The position numbers and the translations under genes are program-made. Below, piece after piece: positions 1-6,842 of a stretch of DNA of 13,324 nucleotides. Origin of the DNA: JBGPYM01 sp041493205 (GTDB lineage: Bacteria; Bacteroidota; Ignavibacteria; UBA10030; UBA6906); NCBI GenBank assembly GCA_041493205.1, contig JBGPYM010000066.1, positions 1 to 13,324 on the forward strand, given 5' to 3'. How positions within the stretch are numbered: position 1 is the stretch's first letter; each line of letters starts with the position of its first letter. Below the pieces are notes generated by a model. That model saw only the letters and a program-made list of their open reading frames with translations. It searched no databases and was not told the DNA's origin.

Positions 1-344
1 AGTGGATCGACGCGATCGCTGTCCCCGCAAAACAGGCGGCGGAGATGTCGCTCCTGGAGGTGCTCAACTTCTACGTGATCAACGATGTCACGCGGCGGTC
101 GCGGCTGAAGGGGATTTTTGACAGATTGGAGCAGCGCGGACTGCACGTCCATATCGTCCACCGCCTGCGTGCAGTGGCCAACCGTCGCATCATGCTGACA
201 CGGAGAATTGCGTTCCTCCAGCAGTTCAAGCTGATTTTTCATTACTGGCATGTGGTGCATCTCCCGTTCTCCATCGTCATGTTCCTGATCCTGTTTGTGC
301 ATGTCGGGGTTGCGGTGGCGTTCGGGTATACCTGGATATGGTAG
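1..344 (+). CDS. C-terminal fragment of a His-rich integral membrane protein (possible b-type cytochrome)
   Basis: The gene is cut by the left edge. The frame is open from base 3 and ends at TAG 342-344, leaving about 113 residues. The first part is soluble and basic (ITRR-like patches and an LHVHIVHR stretch). The end is one hydrophobic membrane segment of about 25 residues, preceded by FHYWHVVHLPF and containing a further His. Three His in seven residues at a membrane boundary, plus one inside the helix, resemble heme-ligating helices of b-type cytochromes and ferric-reductase-like proteins, but no family signature is complete enough to name it. Its last 7 nt overlap the start of the following multiheme cytochrome, so the two are probably translationally coupled. 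A plausible role is quinol- or NAD(P)H-linked electron input to the cytochromes. That role is inferred from context. Confidence 0.6.
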   Translation, partial: WIDAIAVPAKQAAEMSLLEVLNFYVINDVTRRSRLKGIFDRLEQRGLHVHIVHRLRAVANRRIMLTRRIAFLQQFKLIFHYWHVVHLPFSIVMFLILFVHVGVAVAFGYTWIW

Positions 345-2047
345 TGTGGCATTGTGCTCGTGGCATCAGACGATGGGCGGCTCTCCTCTGCTTACTCGCG
401 GCCGCCGCGGGAGCGCGGGCGCAGATTTCGCCCGGAGAGCTTTCGTCCGTGCACGCGCCGCTGGAAGGGATGGGAAATTGCACGAAGTGCCACTCGCTGG
501 GGAAGGCGGTCACGAATGCAAAGTGCCTCGAGTGCCACACAGAGCTCCGCTCGAGGGTAACAGCGGGGACGGGATACCACGCGCATGTGAAGGAGCGGCA
601 ATGCGTCGAATGTCACAACGAGCATCACGGTCGGAACTTCTCGATCGTCCGCTTCGACACGAAGACCTTCGATCACCGCGAAACGGGATTTGTGCTCGAA
701 GGGAAACACCGGGAGCAGGAATGCGCCAAATGCCATACGCCGGCAAAGATCGTTGCGAAGGACGTGCTGCAGAACAGCACGCTCATGGCGTCAAAGACAT
801 TTCTCGGCCTGCCCCGGGAATGCAAGAGCTGTCACGCCGACGCGCACCTGGCACAGCTCGGGGACCGGTGCCAGAAGCGTCACGGCATCGACGGATGGAA
901 ACCGGCGCCGAAGTTCGTGCACGATACGGCCAAGTACCGCCTGACGGGAAAACACCAGCAGGTGGAGTGCGCGAAGTGTCACCTGGTCATGCCGGTCGAC
1001 GGCAAAACGATAAAGTACGTGGGGCTGGAATTCGACCAATGTTCGTCGTGCCACGCGGATCCGCACAAGGGAAAATTCAAGAAACCGTGCGAGAGTTGCC
1101 ATACGACCAACGGGTGGAGGGAAGGCTCGGCAAAGAATTTTGATCATGCAACCACGCGTTTTCCCCTGAAGGGAAAGCATGCCGCGGTGCGCTGCGAGGC
1201 ATGTCACCCGCCCGCCAGGAATGCAGAGGGCGGAAAGATCGTGCAGAGTTTTGAAGTCAAGAATTTTCAGAAATGCGCGGATTGCCACAAGGATGTCCAC
1301 CGGGGGGAATTCGCGGCACGGAAGGATAAGGGATCGTGCGAATCGTGCCATAACGAGAAGGGGTTTGCGCCGTCACAGTTCCAGCATGCGACCGCGCGGT
1401 ACCCGCTGAAAGGGAAGCACGAGAAGACGGAATGCCGGAAATGCCACGGCGAGATGACGGTCGACGCGAAGGGGAAGAACGTGCCGCCCGATTTCCGCGT
1501 CAAGAAGTTTCAGAAGTGCGCGGAATGCCACGAGGACGGTCATGGCGGGCAGTTTGTGCGGCGGACGGACAAGGGAGCATGCGAGTCATGCCATACCGAG
1601 GAAGGGTTCCTGCCGCCGGCTTTTACCGTGCAGGAACATGCGAAATCCCGGTTCGTGCTCACCGGCGGACACGAAGCCGTTCCGTGCGGCAAGTGCCACC
1701 CCGACAAGACGGTCAAGGCCAAGAGCACGCGACAGTTTGTCTGGAGCGCGGAACAAAAGTGCGCGGCGTGCCACAAGGATGTGCATGGCGGACAGTTCCC
1801 CGCGACGCGGTATGCTGGATGCATCGCCTGTCACGGGCCCAAAGCATGGAAGGACCTGGTCTTTTCACATGACAAGACGCAGTTCCCGCTGACCGGGAAA
1901 CATATCGGTGTTGCATGTGCAGAATGCCACAAGGAAATGATGATTGTGAAAAATGAAAAAGTCCGGCGGTTTACTGGGGCGCCCATGCGTTGCGTGGATT
2001 GCCATCCTGAAAAGGACCTGCCGGCATTACGGATACGACAAGGATAG
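338..2047 (+). CDS. Exported multiheme c-type cytochrome, 19 CXXCH motifs plus one mutated site
   Basis: The product has 569 residues. The N-terminus is a Sec signal peptide: basic residues near 8-12, a Leu/Ala core, and likely cleavage after ARA near residue 28. I counted 19 CXXCH heme-attachment motifs. A twentieth site reads CQKRH at residues 178-182. From about residue 111 the chain is six modules of 75-84 residues, each starting with an F-x-H-(x)-T-x-F/Y-x-L-x-G-x-H pattern; module starts are at 668, 914, 1139, 1379, 1631 and 1862. Each module typically carries three CXXCH, and several contain a CHxDxHxGxF segment. These patterns are typical of class III/c7-like multiheme cytochromes. 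The start overlaps the upstream stop by 7 nt and has no strong ribosome site, which fits coupling. There is no lipobox, so a soluble periplasmic electron carrier is likely, perhaps the partner of the downstream barrel. An extracellular location cannot be excluded. Confidence 0.93.
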   Translation: MVVWHCARGIRRWAALLCLLAAAAGARAQISPGELSSVHAPLEGMGNCTKCHSLGKAVTNAKCLECHTELRSRVTAGTGYHAHVKERQCVECHNEHHGRNFSIVRFDTKTFDHRETGFVLEGKHREQECAKCHTPAKIVAKDVLQNSTLMASKTFLGLPRECKSCHADAHLAQLGDRCQKRHGIDGWKPAPKFVHDTAKYRLTGKHQQVECAKCHLVMPVDGKTIKYVGLEFDQCSSCHADPHKGKFKKPCESCHTTNGWREGSAKNFDHATTRFPLKGKHAAVRCEACHPPARNAEGGKIVQSFEVKNFQKCADCHKDVHRGEFAARKDKGSCESCHNEKGFAPSQFQHATARYPLKGKHEKTECRKCHGEMTVDAKGKNVPPDFRVKKFQKCAECHEDGHGGQFVRRTDKGACESCHTEEGFLPPAFTVQEHAKSRFVLTGGHEAVPCGKCHPDKTVKAKSTRQFVWSAEQKCAACHKDVHGGQFPATRYAGCIACHGPKAWKDLVFSHDKTQFPLTGKHIGVACAECHKEMMIVKNEKVRRFTGAPMRCVDCHPEKDLPALRIRQG

Positions 2048-2073
2048 CCGGATACAATGAAAACAATCACTCT

Positions 2074-2080
2074 CGGAGGA
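2074..2080 (+). promoter_or_regulatory. Ribosome binding site for the 40-heme cytochrome
   Basis: CGGAGGA ends three bases before the ATG at 2084. The alternative ATG at 2057 has only an AAGGA about 12 bases upstream. This favours 2084 as the start and gives a more normal signal peptide length. Confidence 0.7.
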
Positions 2081-2083
2081 ACT

Positions 2084-5000
2084 ATGCGCCCGGATGCTGA
2101 TCATTGTCCGCGTCACCCGGCCCTGGGACCGCTCCGCCTGTTTCTCGTGCTCTGTCTCGGGCTCGCGGCATTCGCCGCCCCGGCCCCTGCACAGCAATCT
2201 CCCCACGGTAAACTCAAGTTTGCATGCGAGGAATGCCACACCTCGGCGGACTGGAAGCAGATGACCTACCCGTCGAAGTTCAAGCATGCCAAGACCGGGT
2301 TTGCCCTGAAAGGGCAGCACGAGTCGGTCAAGTGCACGGCGTGCCACACGACGCTCAAGTTCGCGGTCTCAGGCAAGCGGTGCTCCGACTGCCACAAGGA
2401 CGTCCACAAGGCAGAGCTCGGCGCGACATGCGACCGGTGCCACTCGCCGGATTCCTGGGTTGTCCCGGACATGATCCAGCGCCACTCCAAGACACGGTTC
2501 TCCCTGGTCGGCGCCCACGCGACCGCCAGCTGCGAATCGTGCCACAAGAACTCGGCGCAGCACCGGTATGTCGGCGTGCGGACCGATTGCTATGGCTGCC
2601 ACGCCCCCGATTACGACGGCTCAAAGTCACCTGCCCACCGGGCAGCAGGATTTTCGACGGACTGCGCAAGTTGCCACATCGTCAATGCCTCCCGCTGGGG
2701 CGGATCGTTCGACCACGCGCGGACCGGCTTCCCGCTGACTGCCGCTCACGCGTCCGTTGCGTGCGCTCAGTGCCACCCGTCCGGAAAACCGTTCCGGGGC
2801 ACCGCGACCCAGTGTTCGGGATGCCATATGACGGATTTCACCACTGCCGCAAACCCGCCCCACACCGGCGGAACGGCCTTCACAACCGATTGCGCGTCGT
2901 GTCACAATATGGCGACATGGCACCCTGCGACGAATTTCGACCATGCGAAAACAGGATTCACGATCGTTGGGGCGCACCTTGCATGCACCTGTCAGCAGTG
3001 CCACGTGAACAACGTATTCAAAGGGACGGCGAGCACCTGCTTCGGCTGCCATCAGGGCGATTTCACTAATGTAAAAACGCCTCCGCATACAGGATTCCCG
3101 ACCGACTGTTCAACCTGCCACAGCAGTGCATCGTGGCACCCGGCCACGTTCGATCATAACAAGACTGCATTCCCGCTGACCGGATCGCACGTCGCGACGG
3201 CCTGCGCGTCGTGTCACGTGAACAATGTGTACAAAGGAACCTCCACCACTTGCTACAATTGCCACACGGGGGATTTCACGAATGCAAAGAATCCCAGTCA
3301 TACCGGGTTCTCCACCTCGTGCGTCACATGCCATACGACGACCGCATGGCAGCCCGCAAACTTCGACCACAACAAGACTGCGTTCCCGCTTGCGGGCGCG
3401 CATACGGCAGTCGCGTGCGCGCAGTGTCACGTCAACAACGTCTATAAAGGAACGGCGACGCTCTGCTTTACGTGCCATCAGACCGACTTTACGAACGCCA
3501 AGGTGCCGCCGCATACCGGATTCCCGACCGACTGCAAGTCGTGCCATACGATGGTCGCCGGGTGGCGTCCCGCTACGTTTGACCACAGCAAGACAGCATT
3601 TGCGCTGACCGGCGCCCACGTCGCAACGCCCTGTGCGTCGTGTCACAAGAACAACGTGTATAAGGGGACGTCTGCCCTCTGCTATTCGTGCCACGCGACC
3701 GATTTCACGAATGCGAAGACACCGGTAGCGCACACCGGATTCCCCACGGACTGTTCAACCTGCCATACGACGACTGTGTGGCAGCCGGCTTCGTTGTTCA
3801 ATCATAGCAAGACGAATTTCGCCCTGGTGGGAGCGCATGTGGCGACGCCCTGCGCGTCGTGTCACAAGAACAACGTGTACGCAGGTACTCCGACGACGTG
3901 CTACAACTGTCACCAGTCGGATCTCGCGACTGCGACCAGTCCGCCGCATACGGGCTTCCCGCAGGACTGTTCGACATGCCATGCGTCGACGACGTGGCAG
4001 CCCGCAACGTTCGACCACAGCAAGACAGCGTTCCCGCTGGTCGGTGCGCATATGGCAGTACTTTGCGCCCAGTGCCACGTGAACAACGTCTATAAAGGAA
4101 CGGCGACGCTCTGCTTCACCTGCCACCAGCCCGACTTTACGAGCGCGAAAACGCCGCCGCATACCGGGTTCCCGACCGATTGCACGACGTGCCATACGAT
4201 GGTCGCGGGATGGCGGCCGGCGACGTTCGACCACAGCAAGACGGCGTTCCCGCTGACCGGCGCGCACATGGCGACGCCATGCCTGTCATGCCACAAGAAC
4301 AACGTCTATAAAGGCACGTCGACGCTCTGTGCGACATGCCACCAGGCGGACCTTGCAACTGCCACCAACCCGCCGCACACGGGATTCCCGTCGGACTGCT
4401 CGACGTGCCACGCCACGACTGTGTGGCAGCCGTCCACGTTTGATCATAGCAAGACGATATTCCCGTTGACGGGGGCGCACCTGGCAACGCCATGCCTGTC
4501 ATGTCACAAGAACAACGTCTATGTCGGTTTGACGACAGTCTGCTACACCTGCCACACGACGGATTTCGCCAACACCACGAATCCGAGGCACACGGGGTTC
4601 CCGACAGACTGCAAGAGCTGTCACACGACCACCGCGTGGCAGCCGGCGTCGTTCGATCACTCCAAGACGAACTTCCCGCTGACCGGGTCGCATCTGACGG
4701 TCGCCACGTGCGCACAGTGCCATATCAACGGCGTCTATGCCGGGACGCCGATGACGTGCGGCAATACGTCGTGCCATCTCGCAAGATACAACGCGACGAC
4801 AAACCCGAAACACACGTCGGCGCAATTCGGGACGGATTGCCAAACCTGCCACAACACAACGGCATGGGTACCATCGACGTTCAATCACACGACATGGTTC
4901 CCCATTGCATCGGGGCGGCATGGTCCTGGCACCTGGACGCTCTGTACCGAATGCCATACGACGGCGACGGACTACAAACAGTTCTCGTGTATCCAGTGCC

Positions 5001-5107
5001 ACGCGCATTCGAACAAGACGAACGTGGACAATGACCACCGTGGCAAGAACGGGTATACGTACACTGCAACGTCATGCTATACCTGTCACCCGAGAGGTTC
5101 GTCGTAG
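2084..5107 (+). CDS. Giant exported c-type cytochrome, 40 predicted hemes, tandem triheme modules
   Basis: The product has about 1007 residues from the ATG at 2084, chosen because CGGAGGA lies just upstream. An in-frame ATG at 2057 would add nine residues but has a poorer site. A Sec signal peptide (LRLFLVLCLGLAAFAAPAPA) precedes the mature chain. I counted 39 CXXCH motifs and one CX4CH (CGNTSCH, residues 892-898), so 40 hemes are predicted, about one per 25 residues. Two divergent modules (from 2279 and 2477) are followed by ten regular modules (2708-4879) and a C-terminal cap with four CXXCH ending CYTCHPRGSS. Each regular module has three CXXCH and three other conserved His (FDH, GAH, HTGF), enough for bis-His ligation of every heme. 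There is no lipobox or hydrophobic anchor. The likely role is a long periplasmic or extracellular electron wire, possibly filamentous. Export and heme load follow from the sequence; filament formation is speculation. Confidence 0.94.
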   Translation: MRPDADHCPRHPALGPLRLFLVLCLGLAAFAAPAPAQQSPHGKLKFACEECHTSADWKQMTYPSKFKHAKTGFALKGQHESVKCTACHTTLKFAVSGKRCSDCHKDVHKAELGATCDRCHSPDSWVVPDMIQRHSKTRFSLVGAHATASCESCHKNSAQHRYVGVRTDCYGCHAPDYDGSKSPAHRAAGFSTDCASCHIVNASRWGGSFDHARTGFPLTAAHASVACAQCHPSGKPFRGTATQCSGCHMTDFTTAANPPHTGGTAFTTDCASCHNMATWHPATNFDHAKTGFTIVGAHLACTCQQCHVNNVFKGTASTCFGCHQGDFTNVKTPPHTGFPTDCSTCHSSASWHPATFDHNKTAFPLTGSHVATACASCHVNNVYKGTSTTCYNCHTGDFTNAKNPSHTGFSTSCVTCHTTTAWQPANFDHNKTAFPLAGAHTAVACAQCHVNNVYKGTATLCFTCHQTDFTNAKVPPHTGFPTDCKSCHTMVAGWRPATFDHSKTAFALTGAHVATPCASCHKNNVYKGTSALCYSCHATDFTNAKTPVAHTGFPTDCSTCHTTTVWQPASLFNHSKTNFALVGAHVATPCASCHKNNVYAGTPTTCYNCHQSDLATATSPPHTGFPQDCSTCHASTTWQPATFDHSKTAFPLVGAHMAVLCAQCHVNNVYKGTATLCFTCHQPDFTSAKTPPHTGFPTDCTTCHTMVAGWRPATFDHSKTAFPLTGAHMATPCLSCHKNNVYKGTSTLCATCHQADLATATNPPHTGFPSDCSTCHATTVWQPSTFDHSKTIFPLTGAHLATPCLSCHKNNVYVGLTTVCYTCHTTDFANTTNPRHTGFPTDCKSCHTTTAWQPASFDHSKTNFPLTGSHLTVATCAQCHINGVYAGTPMTCGNTSCHLARYNATTNPKHTSAQFGTDCQTCHNTTAWVPSTFNHTTWFPIASGRHGPGTWTLCTECHTTATDYKQFSCIQCHAHSNKTNVDNDHRGKNGYTYTATSCYTCHPRGSS
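2708..4879 (+). repeat. Ten tandem copies of a ~213-nt (71-aa) triheme-coding module
   Basis: The FDH/FNH codons that open each unit begin at 2708, 2936, 3149, 3362, 3578, 3797, 4010, 4226, 4439 and 4652, and the C-terminal cap begins at 4880. Spacings are 228, 213, 213, 216, 219, 213, 216, 213, 213 and 228 nt, all multiples of three. The consensus unit runs FDHxKTxFxLxGAH, CxxCH, 11 residues, CxxCH, 18 residues with HTGFPTD, CxxCH, then about 27 residues including WQPA to the next CxxCH. Length changes are single-codon insertions, so every copy stays in frame with three CXXCH; the last copy has CX4CH at its second site. Confidence 0.95.
3434..4116 (+). repeat. Higher-order duplication inside the triheme array (offset 648 nt)
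   Basis: Bases 3434-3468 and 4082-4116 are identical over 35 nt, exactly 648 nt (three modules) apart. The flanking protein also matches: AQCHVNNVYKGTATLCFTCH, followed later by TMVAGWRPATFDH, occurs only in these two places. The match is not kept across all three modules. The DLATAT segment of the module at 3797 instead resembles the module at 4226, so the array is a mosaic shaped by block duplication or recombination between repeats. Confidence 0.8.
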
Positions 5108-5118
5108 GCGGGGAGCGA

Positions 5119-5159
5119 GCCATCCAGAACATCCGGGGGGATGTCGAGCGATGGATGGC
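5119..5159 (+). promoter_or_regulatory. Nested inverted repeat between cytochrome and barrel genes
   Basis: GCCATCCA (5119-5126) pairs with TGGATGGC (5152-5159), and inside it ACATCC (5129-5134) pairs with GGATGT (5139-5144) around a GGGG loop. No U-tract follows, so it is not a standard intrinsic terminator. It lies in the only long spacer (110 nt) of the operon and could be an RNA-stability or processing element, or a weak attenuator, setting the ratio of cytochrome to barrel. The structure is seen; the role is inferred. Confidence 0.6.
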
Positions 5160-5206
5160 ACGTTGTTTGAAGTATATAGTTCGAGGATCCAATCATCATA
5201 GAGTTC

Positions 5207-5214
5207 AGGGGGAG
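5207..5214 (+). promoter_or_regulatory. Ribosome binding site supporting a GTG start at 5218
   Basis: AGGGGGAG ends three bases before GTG 5218-5220. The first in-frame ATG, at 5257, would remove most of the signal peptide, so GTG is preferred. Confidence 0.65.
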
Positions 5215-5217
5215 TAA

Positions 5218-6831
5218 GTGGATTCAAAGCTCTTGGTCAGAATCAGCATAGTCGGCATGCTCGCGTTTGTCGTTGTGGCAGGCGCGAGCGGGGAGCGGAA
5301 GGAGCGGCGTCGCATCGCTGCGGCTGTCACCTACGTTTCCTCCGGCACGTTTTACTTTGACGCCGGCAGGGCACGCGGGCTCGAAGTCGGCGATACGGTC
5401 ACCGTCAACCGGAAGGCGCAACGGCGCGCTCTCGGCGTGATCGCGGCGGTCTCCAGCTCGTCGTCCTCGGCGTCCGTCATTACCCTGTCGGAGGCCATCG
5501 GCGTCGGGGACTCGGTCGTCACGGTCAAAGACGTTACGATCGCCGACGTTTTGATGTCATCCACCGGGCGGCTTTCGTCGGCGCAATCGGCCGCCATGCG
5601 TTTTCCCTCGCGCCCGCAGGACAACGTGATCACGGGCAGGTTTGCGCTCCAGTACGGCGCGTCCGGCGAGTTCGGCAAAGCGCTCGAGTTTTCGCAGCCT
5701 GCCGCAACGCTTCGGTTGGAAATCCAGCGCCTCTTCGGCACGGGGACGACGTTCACGTATTACGGGAGAACGTATTCCGACCTGACGAAAAATTTTGACC
5801 GGTTTGGGACGTGCTCGCGTACGAAGCTCCGCATGTACGAGTTCTCTCTCGCGTATGAAAACCGTCGTGCGCCTGTCGGGTATTCCCTCGGGCGCATCAC
5901 TTCGCGCTACGTAGGCGGTCTGGGTGCTTTTGACGGCGCTCAGTTCTATGCACGCAAGGGAAATTTCACGATGGGCGTCGTTGGCGGAGCCCAGACGGAT
6001 TACACCACGACGCAATTCGACACCGATCAGTTGAAATTTGCCGGGTTCGTGAACTATGCCTGGGGCGGCGACGTGTTCACGACCTCGGATGTGACGGTCG
6101 GGTACGGCCAGCAGCGTTACAAGGGGAAGATCGACCGTGCCTTCGGCTATCTGCAGAGCTCCATCCGTTTCGGCATGAACCTCTTCTTTTACTCAAGCGC
6201 CGAGATGGATTTCGAGAGAATGGACGACGGCCTGAAGACAAAGCGGCCAAGCCTGACCAATACCTTTGTCACGCTCTCCTATACGCCGACACAGTGGCTC
6301 TCCCTCAACGCCGGATACGATGCGGCGCGGACTGTCTATCTTTTTGAGAGCATGAAGGCGTTTTCCGATACGCTGCTCGACAAGACGCTCAAGGAAGGGT
6401 ACAGAGTATCCCTCTCCTTCCGGCTTCCGCTGAACGTGACTCTCGGCGGCCAGGCGAATTTCCGGCTTGCCTCCGGAACAACGTCAACCGCGCGTACGCT
6501 CGGAACCACGTTCCGCATCGGAGATGTCCTGAATACCGATGTGAACCTGGGACTCCAGTATTCCAATATCCAGGGGTTGTACACCGAAGGGAACGACTAC
6601 ACGCTCGACATTGACCGGTGGATTGCGCAATCGCTCTCACTCGGGTTCCGGCTCGACCGGTACAAATACCACATCCACGGGCAGGTCGATGAGCAGTTCA
6701 CGACGACGGCGAGCGGAAACATCAACTTCCGCGTGACGCGGACGGTCTATACCGTGGTCAGCTTCGATCAGGTGTGGGACAATTTCCGTTCCTCACAGCG
6801 GCTGTATTTCGAAGCTGGCATCCACTTCTAG
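5218..6831 (+). CDS. Predicted outer-membrane beta-barrel protein with N-terminal beta domain (porin-cytochrome type)
   Basis: The product has 537 residues from a GTG start. Residues 1-25 are a short signal peptide (basic start, hydrophobic ISIVGMLAFVVVAGA). Residues 30-105 form a compact beta-rich domain with the pattern TYVSSGTFYFDAGRARGL, then EVGDTVTV, resembling the C-terminal domain of FlgT-like proteins. A Ser-rich linker follows. From about residue 135 to the end there are many short alternating polar/aromatic strands with Tyr and Phe at strand ends, and the protein ends in YFEAGIHF, a C-terminal aromatic as in BAM-inserted barrels. It has one Cys (GTCSRT) and no heme motif. Directly after two large cytochromes, it is the natural candidate for the pore of a porin-cytochrome conduit, analogous to MtrB or OmbB but not visibly homologous. 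An unrelated outer-membrane protein cannot be excluded. Confidence 0.78.
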   Translation: MDSKLLVRISIVGMLAFVVVAGASGERKERRRIAAAVTYVSSGTFYFDAGRARGLEVGDTVTVNRKAQRRALGVIAAVSSSSSSASVITLSEAIGVGDSVVTVKDVTIADVLMSSTGRLSSAQSAAMRFPSRPQDNVITGRFALQYGASGEFGKALEFSQPAATLRLEIQRLFGTGTTFTYYGRTYSDLTKNFDRFGTCSRTKLRMYEFSLAYENRRAPVGYSLGRITSRYVGGLGAFDGAQFYARKGNFTMGVVGGAQTDYTTTQFDTDQLKFAGFVNYAWGGDVFTTSDVTVGYGQQRYKGKIDRAFGYLQSSIRFGMNLFFYSSAEMDFERMDDGLKTKRPSLTNTFVTLSYTPTQWLSLNAGYDAARTVYLFESMKAFSDTLLDKTLKEGYRVSLSFRLPLNVTLGGQANFRLASGTTSTARTLGTTFRIGDVLNTDVNLGLQYSNIQGLYTEGNDYTLDIDRWIAQSLSLGFRLDRYKYHIHGQVDEQFTTTASGNINFRVTRTVYTVVSFDQVWDNFRSSQRLYFEAGIHF

Positions 6832-6842
6832 CGGGGAGCTGG

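Noticed and set aside
2057..2083. ATG at 2057 as start of the 40-heme cytochrome
   Set aside because: The second ATG at 2084 has a much better ribosome site and gives a standard signal peptide. The upstream start remains possible.
3110..4480. Several minus-strand open frames with repeated sequence inside the cytochrome
   Set aside because: They are antisense reflections of the triheme repeat; their repetition follows from the coding repeats on the + strand.
2708..4879. Possible CRISPR-like or non-coding tandem repeat
   Set aside because: The period is about 213 nt, all units are in frame and encode conserved heme motifs, and there are no short repeats separated by unique spacers.
5161..5200. 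Promoter-like TTGTTT and TATATA before the barrel gene
   Set aside because: The two elements are too close for a -35/-10 pair, and no suitably spaced partner was found for either.
6774..6842. In-frame ATG at 6774 as an earlier start of the oxidoreductase
   Set aside because: It would overlap the barrel gene by 58 nt and put a non-membrane leader before the membrane helix. The ATG at 6843 has a GGGGAG site and follows the barrel stop by 11 nt.
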